A DNA stretch of 64,000 bases, taken from assembly GCF_028736215.1 (NCBI RefSeq), contig NZ_CP117883.1, positions 5,084,001 to 5,148,000 on the forward strand, read 5' to 3'. This document shows positions 16,845 through 25,710 of this stretch, one piece after another. Numbering within the stretch: the first letter of the stretch is position 1; every line of letters starts with the position of its first letter. The DNA is from Mucilaginibacter sp. KACC 22773. Its GTDB lineage: Bacteria; Bacteroidota; Bacteroidia; Sphingobacteriales; Sphingobacteriaceae. The notes under the pieces were generated by a model. The model had not been told where the DNA came from. It searched no databases and worked only from the letters and a program-made list of their open reading frames with translations. A program made the position numbers and the translations under genes.

Positions 16845-18188
16845 ATGAACTATTCTACATTAAAGAAAACAGTCGGGTTATCATTTGCTTCTTTGATGGT
16901 TGTAGGTATGGCTAATGCCCAAACCGATTCCACCAAAACCGCAACTACTACAACAACCACGACTGAAGCCTCTACTGCCAAGGTATTTGGTGGTATTGGC
17001 CAGTACAACACATTCAGTATTGGTGTAAGCGCCGGTATAACTGATGGGCTTGTTCCGTTTACCATTAACACAACAAATAAGTTTAAAGTTGATTTGGGTT
17101 ATGGATTGTATTTAAGGCAGCAGCTATCGCACACTTTTAGCTTGCAGTTAGATTATTTAGGCGGCAAGGTACACGGCATTGATAAAGCCGGTACTGAAAA
17201 ATTTGGCATTACCGAATACAAAACCAGTTTTAACTCCGTGGCTTTAAGCGGCGTGTTCAACATTGCAAGTGTTAGCTTTTTACATCGTAAAAACAGTGTT
17301 AACTTTTATGGTTCCGCAGGTTTAGGTTTAGATATGTACAAACCTAAAATGTATGTTACAGATGCAGGTACTACAGTAAATGACCCTTACGGACATACGG
17401 TAAAAGAACTATATGCCCCTGTTGGCGCGGGTGTAAAATTCAGGTTATCTGATGCAGTTGCCCTGAACTTAGGATACACCGTTAGCTTTGTACAGGGTTA
17501 TAATGTTGCCGGTAAAAGCACGTATCCAACCTTTAGCCATTACTCTTATACGTACGGTGGTTTAGAGTATACTTTTGGCCCGAAAACAAAACAGAACCTA
17601 ACATGGGTTAACCCGGTTGCTCAAATGTATGATGAATTGTACGATGCAGCTTTACGCCAGGAAGTTGAAGCTTTAAAAGGCCGCGTTACCAATGTTGAAA
17701 CTGCGGTTAGCGACCTGAAAAAAGATTCGGACGGCGATGGTGTTGCCGATCAGTTTGACAAATGCCCTGGTACTGCTGCAGGTAGCGTAGTTGATGGTTC
17801 TGGTTGCGTTATCGTATTCCCTAAACCAGATTCATCTGCATTAGCAGCTCATACTGCTGCCACCGCTTATTCAAACATCCAGTTTGAATTTGACAGCTCG
17901 GTATTGCGCACCTCATCTTATCCTGTTTTGGATGCCACATCTGCCGATTTGCGCGCTTCTGGTAAAAAGGTGGAAGTTGATGGCTTTGCATCATCTGAAG
18001 GTACTGCCGCTCACAACATTGCGCTATCAAAAGATCGTGCTAACTCGGTAAAAACTTACCTGGTTAACTCTGGTGTTGATGCCAAGAAAGTAAAAATCAA
18101 AGGCTATGGCGAAACTATGCCAATTGCCGATAACTCAACAGAAGAAGGACGTGTATTAAACCGTCGCGTTCAGTTTAAACAAAAATAA
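16845..18188 (+). CDS. OmpA-family outer-membrane protein with thrombospondin type-3 repeat
   Basis: A 447-residue porin-like protein. Residues 1-25 form a signal peptide (ending MANAQ). A Thr-rich stretch follows, then a barrel zone (about 45-245), a helical linker (LRQEVEALKGRVTNVETAV), one calcium-binding TSP3-like motif (DSDGDGVADQFDKCPGT, about 293-309) and the OmpA C-terminal peptidoglycan domain (about 343-447). In that domain the usual GHTD is GFASSEG, while the later arginine (LSKDRANSV) is kept. It probably links the outer membrane to the cell wall. A strong terminator follows. Confidence 0.93.
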   Translation: MNYSTLKKTVGLSFASLMVVGMANAQTDSTKTATTTTTTTEASTAKVFGGIGQYNTFSIGVSAGITDGLVPFTINTTNKFKVDLGYGLYLRQQLSHTFSLQLDYLGGKVHGIDKAGTEKFGITEYKTSFNSVALSGVFNIASVSFLHRKNSVNFYGSAGLGLDMYKPKMYVTDAGTTVNDPYGHTVKELYAPVGAGVKFRLSDAVALNLGYTVSFVQGYNVAGKSTYPTFSHYSYTYGGLEYTFGPKTKQNLTWVNPVAQMYDELYDAALRQEVEALKGRVTNVETAVSDLKKDSDGDGVADQFDKCPGTAAGSVVDGSGCVIVFPKPDSSALAAHTAATAYSNIQFEFDSSVLRTSSYPVLDATSADLRASGKKVEVDGFASSEGTAAHNIALSKDRANSVKTYLVNSGVDAKKVKIKGYGETMPIADNSTEEGRVLNRRVQFKQK

Positions 18189-18204
18189 TTTTCAATTAAA
18201 CATG

Positions 18205-18246
18205 AAAACGCAAAAAGCCCCGGACTCCCGGGGCTTTTTGCGTTTT
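18205..18246 (+). terminator. Rho-independent terminator of the ompA-like gene
   Basis: A perfect 19-bp stem (18205-18223 with 18228-18246) around the loop ACTC, with a CCCCGG/CCGGGG core flanked by A-run and T-run. It begins 17 bases after the OmpA stop. Confidence 0.92.
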
Positions 18247-18524
18247 GATACAATTTAAAGATTTTACCGACTTGACAATTTTTTTGTAAAATAAGGTATT
18301 TACCACTGTCCCTAAATATTCAAACAGATTATATCATAAATTAAAAACGCACATCCAACAGTATTGCCCTTACGCTATTTCAGGCAGATTGAAATAGGAT
18401 TAAACAAATTAAAATCAAAAAAAAGCAACTTATCCCGCTATACTATTTTTGGCTTTGGTACAAAAAGTAACTTTAAACAATTTAAACATACTTTTTACCC
18501 AATCGGTTCAAAAACCGCCTAAAT
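18247..18524. other. AT-rich leader region upstream of the lysine aminotransferase gene
   Basis: Nothing recognisable as a gene. The stretch is AT-rich with scattered runs of A and T. It ends at a promoter candidate (18525-18554). Confidence 0.5.
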
Positions 18525-18554
18525 TTTGTTTTTGAGGGCTTTTTTGTAGATTTG
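18525..18554 (+). promoter_or_regulatory. Bacteroidota-type promoter for the lysine 6-aminotransferase gene
   Basis: A TTTG at 18525-18528 and TAGATTTG at 18547-18554 are separated by 18 bases, close to the Bacteroidota consensus (-33 TTTG, -7 TAnnTTTG). Transcription would begin near 18560, about a dozen bases before the ATG at 18572. This is the best two-part promoter seen in the window. Confidence 0.6.
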
Positions 18555-18571
18555 TATAAACCAAAATTGAT

Positions 18572-19903
18572 ATGTACAATCTACTTGTTTCACCCCAAAA
18601 CGTTCAGGCTTCATTACAGAAGCACGTACTTGCCGATGGCTTCGACCTCACTTTTGACATGGAAAAAAGCAAGGGCGTATATATTTATGATTCAAAAAAT
18701 GATAGGACACTCCTTGATTTTTTTACCTGCTTTGCTTCGGTTCCATTAGGCTACAATCACCCCAAAATGGTGAACGACGAAGAGTTTAAAAAAAACCTGA
18801 TGCTGGCGGCATTAACCAACCCATCCAACTCTGATATATATACCACTCAGTACGCGCAATTTGTAGAAACATTTTCAAGGATTGGTATACCCGATTATTT
18901 GCCGCACGCTTTTTTTATAGCTGGTGGTTCATTGGCTATCGAAAATGCCTTAAAAGTTGCCATGGACTGGAAGGTGCAAAAGAATTTTGCCCGGGGGTAT
19001 ACAAAAGAACGAGGGTTTAAAGTGATCCATTTTGAGCACGCTTTTCATGGCCGGTCCGGCTATACCCTTAGCCTTACCAATACAGTGCCCAATAAAACCA
19101 AATGGTTTGCCAAGTTTGACTGGCCAAGGGTATCGGTACCGTATATGAATTTCCCCTACAGCGACGCTAATCATGAAGACTTGCTGCAACGTGAGCAATT
19201 GTCTGTAGCCCAAATCAGGAAAGCTTTTGAAGATAATAAAGATGATGTTTGCGCTATTATTATTGAACCGGTACAATCAGAAGGTGGGGATAACCACGTA
19301 CGCAAGGAATTTTTAGAAAAGCTGCGTGAGCTTGCCGATGAATACGAAGCCATGTTAATTTACGATGAAGTGCAAACAGGCGTTGGCCTTACCGGCAAAT
19401 TTTGGTGCCATGAGCACTTTGGTCCCAAAGCCCGGCCAGACATTTTGGCTTTTGGCAAAAAGATGCAGGTTTGCGGCATATTATGCAGTAACCGGGTAGA
19501 CGAAATTGAGAACAATGTATTCCATGTTTCATCGCGCATTAACTCAACCTGGGGCGGTAGTTTGGTTGATATGGTAAGGTCATCAAAAATAATGGAAGTG
19601 ATTGAGGAGGATAACCTTTGCCAAAATGCCGCAGAAATGGGCGATTATTTACAAAATCAACTTAGCGAAATTTCGGCCAGGATACCCGTTATCAGTAATG
19701 TACGAGGTAAGGGCCTGCTTACAGCCTTTGATTTCCCTGACAAAAGCAAGCGCGATACCTTCATTAACAAAGGATTAGATAATAACATCATGTATTTAGG
19801 CTGTGGCGATAAGAGCATTCGCTTCAGGCCGGCGCTTATTATCGAAAAAAATCATATAGATACCGGGCTTGAAATGCTGGAGAAAATAGCCAAAACATTA
19901 TAA
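18572..19903 (+). CDS. lat: L-lysine 6-transaminase
   Basis: A 443-residue class III PLP aminotransferase that moves the epsilon-amino group of lysine to 2-oxoglutarate, giving aminoadipate semialdehyde and glutamate. LAT-specific blocks are visible: FFTCFASVPLGYNHPKM near 50, IAGGSLAIENALKVAMDWK near 117-134, IIEPVQSEGGDNH, and YDEVQTGVGLTGKFW, where D265 contacts the pyridine nitrogen. The PLP lysine is K296 or K297 (AFGKKMQVCG). Full length, monocistronic, with its own promoter. It probably serves lysine catabolism. Confidence 0.94.
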   Translation: MYNLLVSPQNVQASLQKHVLADGFDLTFDMEKSKGVYIYDSKNDRTLLDFFTCFASVPLGYNHPKMVNDEEFKKNLMLAALTNPSNSDIYTTQYAQFVETFSRIGIPDYLPHAFFIAGGSLAIENALKVAMDWKVQKNFARGYTKERGFKVIHFEHAFHGRSGYTLSLTNTVPNKTKWFAKFDWPRVSVPYMNFPYSDANHEDLLQREQLSVAQIRKAFEDNKDDVCAIIIEPVQSEGGDNHVRKEFLEKLRELADEYEAMLIYDEVQTGVGLTGKFWCHEHFGPKARPDILAFGKKMQVCGILCSNRVDEIENNVFHVSSRINSTWGGSLVDMVRSSKIMEVIEEDNLCQNAAEMGDYLQNQLSEISARIPVISNVRGKGLLTAFDFPDKSKRDTFINKGLDNNIMYLGCGDKSIRFRPALIIEKNHIDTGLEMLEKIAKTL

Positions 19904-20099
19904 TAGGTCGTATTATAAACCAAAGGATCGCTACTCACAGTGAATGCTGTTTAGTATTTAATATATGTTTTGCCAATTGTTAGCACAAAAAGAGCTGAAA
20001 TATTAACATAAACAACTTTTTTACCAAAATACGCTATATTTTTAATTATTATTCCAGTTAGATTTGACAATTCCTGTTAGAATTCAAATCTAGTTCATC

Positions 20100-20537
20100 A
20101 TGAGCAAACATATAGAGAAATTAAAAAAACAACTTGTTGAGGTAGCAGAAGTTGTTAACTCATTTCAGTCAGAAGCTGTACAGGTACGAATCATCGACAG
20201 ACTACTGGACGTAATGATTGAGTCGGAAAAGGCGGATGCCGATGGATCTGAAATTTTTAGCAAAAAAGGGCGTAAAATGCGTCCAGACGATGAAAATTTT
20301 GCTAATTCGGGGCGTAAAAAGCCAGGGGCAACCAAGATATTGAATCAATTATTAAGTACCGACTTTTTTGATACCCAACGTTCCATCTCATCAATAGCCA
20401 ACTATTGTAAAGAGCAGTTTGATTCGGATTTTAAAACTTCGGAGTTATCCGGTATCCTTTTAAAACTGGCAAACGAAAATAAACTGAGGCGAGAAAGAAG
20501 CAATGAGAATAATCGTTTTGAATATATCAAAGCTTAA
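20100..20537 (+). CDS. Hypothetical protein, 145 aa, with winged-helix-like C-terminus
   Basis: No named family recognised. The N-terminal half is a charged helix (MSKHIEKLKKQLVEVAEVVN). The middle is Lys/Arg-rich and likely disordered (SKKGRKMRPDDENF). The C-terminal 65 residues (ILNQLLSTDFFDTQRSI, FKTSELSGILLKLANENKL, NNRFEYIKA) look like a three-helix winged-helix fold with a terminal beta-wing. This suggests a DNA-binding or adaptor protein. AT-rich, monocistronic and followed by a bidirectional terminator. Confidence 0.75.
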   Translation: MSKHIEKLKKQLVEVAEVVNSFQSEAVQVRIIDRLLDVMIESEKADADGSEIFSKKGRKMRPDDENFANSGRKKPGATKILNQLLSTDFFDTQRSISSIANYCKEQFDSDFKTSELSGILLKLANENKLRRERSNENNRFEYIKA

Positions 20538-20556
20538 ATATTTAAACCAATATTAT

Positions 20557-20595
20557 AAAATAAGCCAATATCTTAAAAAGACATTGGCTTATTTT
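20557..20595. terminator. Bidirectional terminator between convergent genes
   Basis: A 13-bp perfect stem (20557-20569 with 20583-20595; AAAATAAGCCAAT and its complement) with A-run and T-run on opposite sides, placed between the 145-aa gene and bshB1. Confidence 0.85.
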
Positions 20596-20615
20596 ATTTT
20601 CAGTTAAATAATATA

Positions 20616-21335
20616 TTATTTTAAAGCAAATAAATTATCTACCCCTAAAATTTTCCTGCTGGTATAGCCTTCTGCATATTTAACACCAATACTTTTACCA
20701 AATTCGCTGGCACGGGCTGCAACCACATTTATAAATTCGGGGGTTGATATGTAGGTTTGGGGTTCATTTTCCCATTCGGGGTTGTAAAACTGCGAACCAT
20801 AAGCATAAATACTCTCTACCTTTTTATCCCAATATGCGGTGACATCAATTAAAATATCCGGTTTTATATAGTTATCCTGTATAAAGTGCAACACCAGGTT
20901 TGGCCGCCACGCCTGCTGCGGTTCTCCGTTTTCAAAAGTTTCTATTTTACGTAAGCCCGATAAAAATGCCGATGCCTCTACCAGTTCGTTGGCGCGGCCA
21001 TGATCTGGATGCCGGTCATAGTAGGCATTGGTTATTAAAATTTCCGGTTGATATTTGCGGATTGCCGCAATTACCTGTAATTGATATTCGCGCGTATTTT
21101 CAAAAAAACCATCAGGAATAGCCAGGTTATCCCTTACCGACAGACCTAATATTTCGGCGGCTGCGGCGGCTTCCTGCTCACGTATCTCAGCCGATCCCCT
21201 TGTACCTAATTCGCCGCGGGTAAGGTCAACAATACCCACCTTATAGCCCATGGCAATGTGTTTTAAAATAGTGCCTGAGCATCCAAGTTCGGCATCATCG
21301 GGATGTACCGATAAAACTAAAATATCTAATTTCAT
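20616..21335 (-). CDS. bshB1: Bacillithiol biosynthesis deacetylase BshB1
   Basis: A 239-residue zinc deacetylase of the LmbE/PIG-L family that removes acetyl from GlcNAc-malate in bacillithiol synthesis. Zinc ligands are visible in SVHPDDAELGCSG (H11, D14) and YYDRHPDHGRA (H109, H112). The start at 21335 is chosen because MKLDILVLSVHPDD begins the conserved fold; a longer frame to 21452 overlaps the upstream gene. It is third in a minus-strand operon after DUF4294 and glutathione peroxidase (13-base gap), linking the thiol with its peroxide use. Confidence 0.94.
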   Translation of the reverse strand: MKLDILVLSVHPDDAELGCSGTILKHIAMGYKVGIVDLTRGELGTRGSAEIREQEAAAAAEILGLSVRDNLAIPDGFFENTREYQLQVIAAIRKYQPEILITNAYYDRHPDHGRANELVEASAFLSGLRKIETFENGEPQQAWRPNLVLHFIQDNYIKPDILIDVTAYWDKKVESIYAYGSQFYNPEWENEPQTYISTPEFINVVAARASEFGKSIGVKYAEGYTSRKILGVDNLFALK

Positions 21336-21348
21336 TATAGTGTTTGTG

Positions 21349-21849
21349 TTAACGAGCGGCTGCCAAAAGGCGTTCAATCTTTTTCCGGATTTTTGAAGAT
21401 GTTGGCTTGGTAAAAGGAAAATAAAAGTCGGTAACGTGTCCTTCCCTATCAATCAAAAACTTATGAAAATTCCACCTCGGCACCGACTTAAGTTTACCGT
21501 TTGCTTTCTTATCAGCAAAAAACTGGTATAACGGGTGTGCAAAAGGCCCGCGGACCCTTATTTTATCAAATACCGGGTAGTTGGCACCAGCATTTTCGCA
21601 AAAAGCAGCAATAGCGGCGCCTTCCAAAGGCTCCTGTCCTCCAAAATCATTCGATGGAAAAGCGAGTATCTCGAAATCAGCATCCTTAAACTGATCTTTC
21701 AGTTCGGCCAGATCTTTAAGCTGCGGTGTAAAGCCGCATTGAGAGGCGGTATTAACAATTAAGAGTACTTTATTTTTATAAGCCGACAGGCTAATATCAT
21801 CACCGTTTAACTTTTGAACGTTAAACTCGTAGACGCTTGTGTTATCCAT
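21349..21849 (-). CDS. Glutathione peroxidase-family thiol peroxidase
   Basis: A 166-residue thioredoxin-fold peroxidase that reduces hydroperoxides. The catalytic cysteine is C38 (NTASQCGFTPQL), with the Gln partner in FGGQEP and the Trp/Asn in VPRWNFHKFLIDREG. The usual FPCNQFG is FPSNDFG here, losing a second cysteine, while another cysteine (AAFCENAG) is available as a possible resolving residue. In this phylum the reductant is more likely thioredoxin or bacillithiol than glutathione. The gap to the DUF4294 gene is only 2 bases, so they are co-transcribed. Confidence 0.93.
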   Translation of the reverse strand: MDNTSVYEFNVQKLNGDDISLSAYKNKVLLIVNTASQCGFTPQLKDLAELKDQFKDADFEILAFPSNDFGGQEPLEGAAIAAFCENAGANYPVFDKIRVRGPFAHPLYQFFADKKANGKLKSVPRWNFHKFLIDREGHVTDFYFPFTKPTSSKIRKKIERLLAAAR

Positions 21850-21851
21850 TA

Positions 21852-22466
21852 TCAGTAGTTAGTGGAATTATATCCGGCCTGGGTAAGTATGGCCTCGATA
21901 TCTCTCTGCTCGTCTGGGTCGTAAGTTTCTTTAAGGTTGTGGCCAAATATACTGGCTACAGACTGAAACATAAATGCCTTAAAACCACCTTTAAGTTCTT
22001 TTACCATGGTGTAGCTTGTTTGCCCGGTTTCGCGGTCAATCAATTTAATCAGAACTTCACCCTGACTAATTGTCAGATTTTTAATTTCCTTATTGAACAA
22101 TGTTTTAATTTCGGTTTCGCAGTTTCCTATTAATTCTTTCTGCTTCTTTTTATCGCCGGTTAGCGCCAGATCCCGCTGTAATTTTGCGTACCGCTGGCCT
22201 GCAAAACGTGCGTAAGGCAACACTTTCATTACGTTATAACGCAATCGGCGGTAATTGTCCCTATCGGCATCATTAGCAAATATGCGGGTATCTACAATTC
22301 TTATTGGCGGGCAAACTACCCATGGTATCAGTTCTCCGTCAACATCGGTTACGGCCACCCTTATGGTATCATTTTTGCCTAATATCATAGGTGCAGGTTT
22401 ATCTGTCTGAGCCCTTACCTGGCTCACTAAGCAACAAAACATCAACAGAAAACCAATAAATTTCAT
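21852..22466 (-). CDS. DUF4294 family secreted protein
   Basis: A 204-residue protein with a signal peptide (about 1-19, ending QVRAQ). The rest matches DUF4294, a Bacteroidota-specific family: GELIPWVVCPPIRIVD, YRRLRYNVMKVLPYAR, LTISQGEVLIKLIDRETGQT and a C-terminal helical zone (AFMFQSVASIFGHNLKETYD). Function is unknown to me. It is the first gene of the operon with glutathione peroxidase and bshB1. Confidence 0.88.
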   Translation of the reverse strand: MKFIGFLLMFCCLVSQVRAQTDKPAPMILGKNDTIRVAVTDVDGELIPWVVCPPIRIVDTRIFANDADRDNYRRLRYNVMKVLPYARFAGQRYAKLQRDLALTGDKKKQKELIGNCETEIKTLFNKEIKNLTISQGEVLIKLIDRETGQTSYTMVKELKGGFKAFMFQSVASIFGHNLKETYDPDEQRDIEAILTQAGYNSTNY

Positions 22467-22480
22467 ATTTTTACTTAAAA

Positions 22481-22488
22481 CAAAATTA
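22481..22488 (-). promoter_or_regulatory. Putative -7 element (TAATTTTG) for the DUF4294-gpx-bshB1 operon
   Basis: Minus-strand TAATTTTG matches TAnnTTTG and lies 14 bases before the ATG at 22466. No clear -33 element is seen. Confidence 0.4.
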
Positions 22489-22574
22489 AAGGAAATTTTT
22501 GTGGTATTTTAATATAATCTGTAATAATAATTTTCAATTACAAGTTTATCTTATTAATACCGCCTATAGCATAT

Positions 22575-24797
22575 ATGAAAGAGATAGAGATTGATCTGGA
22601 AGCCGAGAAGAATGAGATACTAAAAAGATATCGTGCATTGTTGCGCGCCTGTAAATCGACCCTGCAAAAGGGCGATAAACGCATGATACGCAAGGCGTTT
22701 GACATGGCACTTGAAAGCCACAAAGATATGCGCCGTAAAAGCGGCGAACCCTATATATACCATCCTATTGCAGTTGCCCAGATAGCCGCCGAAGAGATTG
22801 GTCTGGGCACTACATCAATAGTATGCGCCCTGCTGCATGATGTGGTAGAAGATACCAATATGACGCTGGACGAAATTGAGATGGAGTTTGGTAAAAAGGT
22901 GGCCAAAATTATTGACGGCTTAACTAAAATATCGGGCGTATTTGATACCAACAGCTCGTTACAGGCCGAGAACTTCCGTAAAATGCTGCTTACCCTGGCC
23001 GATGACGTACGGGTAATACTCATAAAACTGGCCGATAGGCTGCATAATATGCGCACCATGGAGTTTATGCCGCGCGATAAGCAGCTTAAACTATCGTCAG
23101 AAACCGTTTACCTGTATGCCCCCCTGGCACACAGGCTGGGTTTATATGCTATAAAATCTGAACTGGAAGACCTATCCATGAAATACATGGAGCGCGAGAC
23201 TTACCAGTTCATCAAAAAGAAGCTGAACGAGAAGAAAGCCGAACGCGAGCGCTTTATCCGCGATTTTATTGAACCTGTTAACAAGGCGCTGCAGGCCCAG
23301 GAAATTCATGCCGATGTGTTTGGCAGGCCAAAATCTATCCACTCCATTTGGAATAAGATGAAGAAAAAATCTATCCCCTTTGAGGAGGTATATGATCTTT
23401 TTGCCATTAGGATAATTTTAGATAGCGCCCCCGACCAGGAAAAAGCCGATTGCTGGAAGGCCTACAGCATAGTTACCGACCAATACCGCCCCAACCCCGA
23501 CAGGCTGCGCGATTGGATATCGTCGCCCAAAGCAAACGGGTACGAATCATTGCACACCACCGTTATGGGCCCGCGCGGGCAATGGGTTGAAGTACAAATA
23601 CGTACCAAACGCATGAACGAGATTGCCGAGAAAGGTTTTGCCGCGCATTGGAAATACAAGGAATCATCAACCGATAGCGGGCTTGATCAATGGGTGCAAA
23701 AGGTAAGGGATATGCTTAAAAACCCCGACACTAACGCCCTGGATTTTATCGACGATTTCAAGATGAATTTGTTCAGCGATGAAATTTTTATTTTTACCCC
23801 AAAGGGGGCGCTTATCCAATTGCCGCTTAATGCCACAGCCCTGGATTTTGCATTTGAGATACATACCGACGTAGGCGCCAGCTGTATCGGCGCCAAAGTA
23901 AACCATAAACTGGTGCCCCTTAGCTATAAACTGCAAAACGGCGACCAGGTAGAGATTATCACCTCGGGCAAGCAAACCCCCAAAGAGGATTGGCTGAATT
24001 TTGTGGTTACTGCAAAGGCTAAAGCCAAAATAAAATCGGCCTTAAAAGAAGAAAAACGTAAAGTTGCTGAGGATGGGAAAGAGATATTGGAGCGTAAAAT
24101 GAAATCGCTTAAAATCACTTATAACTCCGAAAACCTGCACAAACTGAGCTACTTTTTCAAACTGCAATCAACCCAGGACCTGTTTTATAACATTGCCAAG
24201 GGTGTGATAGACATGAAGGACCTGAAAGAATACCAGGCATTTGAAAAAAACGTTGAAAACAAGCCCCAGGACAAAATTGAACAGGAGCAAGTTCAAAACC
24301 TTATCCGTAACCTGAAATCGAAAGACGCCGACATGCTGCTGATTGGTGAGGATATGCAGAAAATTGACTATAAACTGGCCAATTGCTGTAACCCTATCCC
24401 CGGCGATGATGTGTTTGGCTTTGTTACCGTAAGCGATGGCATTAAAATACACCGCACCAATTGCCCGAATGCCGCGAAGCTGATGGCCAATTATGGCTAC
24501 CGGATTGTGAAGGCCCGCTGGACCAACCAACAGGAGCTCGCATTTTTAACTGGTTTAAGAATAACCGGAATTGACGAAGTTGGGTTAATCAATAAACTTA
24601 CCACCGTAATATCAACCGATTTTAAGGTAAATATCCGCTCCATTACCGTTGATAGTGATAACGGTATTTTTGAAGGATCGATAATGGTTTACGTAAACGA
24701 TACCAATCACCTTGAAAACCTGATCAAAAAAATAAAACTGATTAAAGGCGTTACCGGCGTCAATAGATTTGATTCGGTGATTGAAAAAGCTTCTTGA
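22575..24797 (+). CDS. RelA/SpoT-family (p)ppGpp synthetase/hydrolase
   Basis: A 740-residue long Rel protein. The HD hydrolase domain is intact (H63, and HD at 88-89 with ED at 92-93 in LLHDVVEDT; LADRLHNMRTM further on). The synthetase domain follows (GRPKSIHSIWNKM near 254; NGYESLHTTVMGPRG near 320). Then come a TGS domain (IFIFTPKGALIQLP, about 398-460), a helical/zinc-finger zone (KLANCCNPIPGDDVFGFV) and a C-terminal ACT domain (about 665-738). The intact HD site suggests it both makes and degrades (p)ppGpp. Full length and monocistronic. Confidence 0.95.
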   Translation: MKEIEIDLEAEKNEILKRYRALLRACKSTLQKGDKRMIRKAFDMALESHKDMRRKSGEPYIYHPIAVAQIAAEEIGLGTTSIVCALLHDVVEDTNMTLDEIEMEFGKKVAKIIDGLTKISGVFDTNSSLQAENFRKMLLTLADDVRVILIKLADRLHNMRTMEFMPRDKQLKLSSETVYLYAPLAHRLGLYAIKSELEDLSMKYMERETYQFIKKKLNEKKAERERFIRDFIEPVNKALQAQEIHADVFGRPKSIHSIWNKMKKKSIPFEEVYDLFAIRIILDSAPDQEKADCWKAYSIVTDQYRPNPDRLRDWISSPKANGYESLHTTVMGPRGQWVEVQIRTKRMNEIAEKGFAAHWKYKESSTDSGLDQWVQKVRDMLKNPDTNALDFIDDFKMNLFSDEIFIFTPKGALIQLPLNATALDFAFEIHTDVGASCIGAKVNHKLVPLSYKLQNGDQVEIITSGKQTPKEDWLNFVVTAKAKAKIKSALKEEKRKVAEDGKEILERKMKSLKITYNSENLHKLSYFFKLQSTQDLFYNIAKGVIDMKDLKEYQAFEKNVENKPQDKIEQEQVQNLIRNLKSKDADMLLIGEDMQKIDYKLANCCNPIPGDDVFGFVTVSDGIKIHRTNCPNAAKLMANYGYRIVKARWTNQQELAFLTGLRITGIDEVGLINKLTTVISTDFKVNIRSITVDSDNGIFEGSIMVYVNDTNHLENLIKKIKLIKGVTGVNRFDSVIEKAS

Positions 24798-24802
24798 GGT
24801 GG

Positions 24803-24903
24803 GGGAGTGAGTGGTTGATTGAGTTGATTAGGTTAACTTATTCAAGCAATCAAACTCAATCAACTTATTCAACCCAATGCAACTTAATCAACTTATTCAA
24901 CCA
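24803..24903. repeat. AATCAACTTAATCAACC short-word repeat, copy 1
   Basis: Words of AATCAACT(T/C)A type and their inverse (TTGATTGAGTTGATTAGG) form an imperfect inverted repeat between the rel gene and fur. Related copies are at 42721-42856 and 58962-58993. Confidence 0.65.
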
Positions 24904-24920
24904 ATAAACCAAATTATTAA

Positions 24921-24928
24921 TAACTTTG
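24921..24928 (+). promoter_or_regulatory. Putative -7 element (TAACTTTG) for fur
   Basis: TAACTTTG matches TAnnTTTG and lies 18 bases before the fur ATG. It would drive the fur - TA pair - purA transcript. The -33 position falls in the short-word repeat and has no TTTG. Confidence 0.4.
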
Positions 24929-24946
24929 CCTGCTTAACAGACCATT

Positions 24947-25414
24947 ATGCCCCAACCGGATACTATAGCATTGGTTAAAAAAATTTTTGAGGCTTACCTT
25001 GAGAATAAAAACCTGCGCAAAACGCCGGAGCGTTTTGCAATACTCGAAGAAATTTACTCGCGCTCAGATCACTTTGATGTGGAATCTCTTTATATCCACA
25101 TGAAAAATAAAAAATACCGCGTTAGTCGTGCAACGGTATATAACACGCTTGAACTGCTGGTGTCATGCGACCTGGTAACCAAACACCAGTTTGGCAAAAA
25201 CATGGCCCAGTTTGAGAAATCATACGGCTACAAACAGCATGACCACATCATTTGCATCGACTGCGGTAAAGTAGTGGAGTTTTGCGACCCGCGGATTCAG
25301 CAGATACAGAGCATGATGGGCGACATTTTAAAATTCGATATTAAACACCACTCGCTAAACCTTTATGGTAACTGTGCCAAATTACGTGAGGGCAATTGCG
25401 ACAGAAGGGTATAA
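24947..25414 (+). CDS. Fur-family metal-dependent transcriptional regulator
   Basis: A 155-residue regulator. A winged helix covers about 1-95 (RKTPERFAILEEIYSRSDHF, VSRATVYNTLELLVSCDLV). The dimerisation/metal domain has HDHIICIDCGKVVEFCD and a final C-x5-C (NCAKLREGNC), giving a structural zinc site plus regulatory ligands. It could sense iron, zinc or peroxide; sequence alone does not decide. The next gene starts 2 bases after its stop, so it shares a transcript with the pair at 25417-26297 and probably purA. Confidence 0.93.
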   Translation: MPQPDTIALVKKIFEAYLENKNLRKTPERFAILEEIYSRSDHFDVESLYIHMKNKKYRVSRATVYNTLELLVSCDLVTKHQFGKNMAQFEKSYGYKQHDHIICIDCGKVVEFCDPRIQQIQSMMGDILKFDIKHHSLNLYGNCAKLREGNCDRRV

Positions 25415-25416
25415 TC

Positions 25417-25710
25417 ATGGACAAACCTATTTTAAGCAAACAGGCATTTTGGGATGTGGATATGGATAGTATTGACTATGAAAAGAATGCGGCGCATGTT
25501 GTGGAAAAGGTTTTAGAACGAGGCAAAGAACAAGACTTTAATAACCTGATTAAGTTTTATGGGTTTGATAAAGTAGGCAAACTGGCTTTGCAGGCTTTAT
25601 GGCTTTCAGATATGAGCATAAACTTTTGCTGTACCTTGTTTAAGGTAACACCTACCGACTTTAAATGTTACGAGAAGAAACAGTTGAACCAGCAACACTG
25701 GAACTTTTAA
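25417..25710 (+). CDS. Small antitoxin-like protein (DUF6922-type)
   Basis: A 97-residue protein starting at ATG 25417 (MDKPILSKQAFWDVD). Features are the FWDVD motif, DSIDYEKNAAHVVEKVLERG and NNLIKFYGFDKVGKLALQAL. I recall this as the DUF6922 type, found upstream of AbiEii-like nucleotidyltransferases. It overlaps the next gene by 46 bases, as toxin-antitoxin partners often do. It probably acts as antitoxin in place of the usual winged-helix AbiEi; that role is inference. Confidence 0.75.
   Translation: MDKPILSKQAFWDVDMDSIDYEKNAAHVVEKVLERGKEQDFNNLIKFYGFDKVGKLALQALWLSDMSINFCCTLFKVTPTDFKCYEKKQLNQQHWNF

Noticed and set aside
24797..24946. CRISPR-like array upstream of fur
   Set aside because: Words are imperfect, lack constant spacers and are inverted; it is a degenerate short-word repeat.
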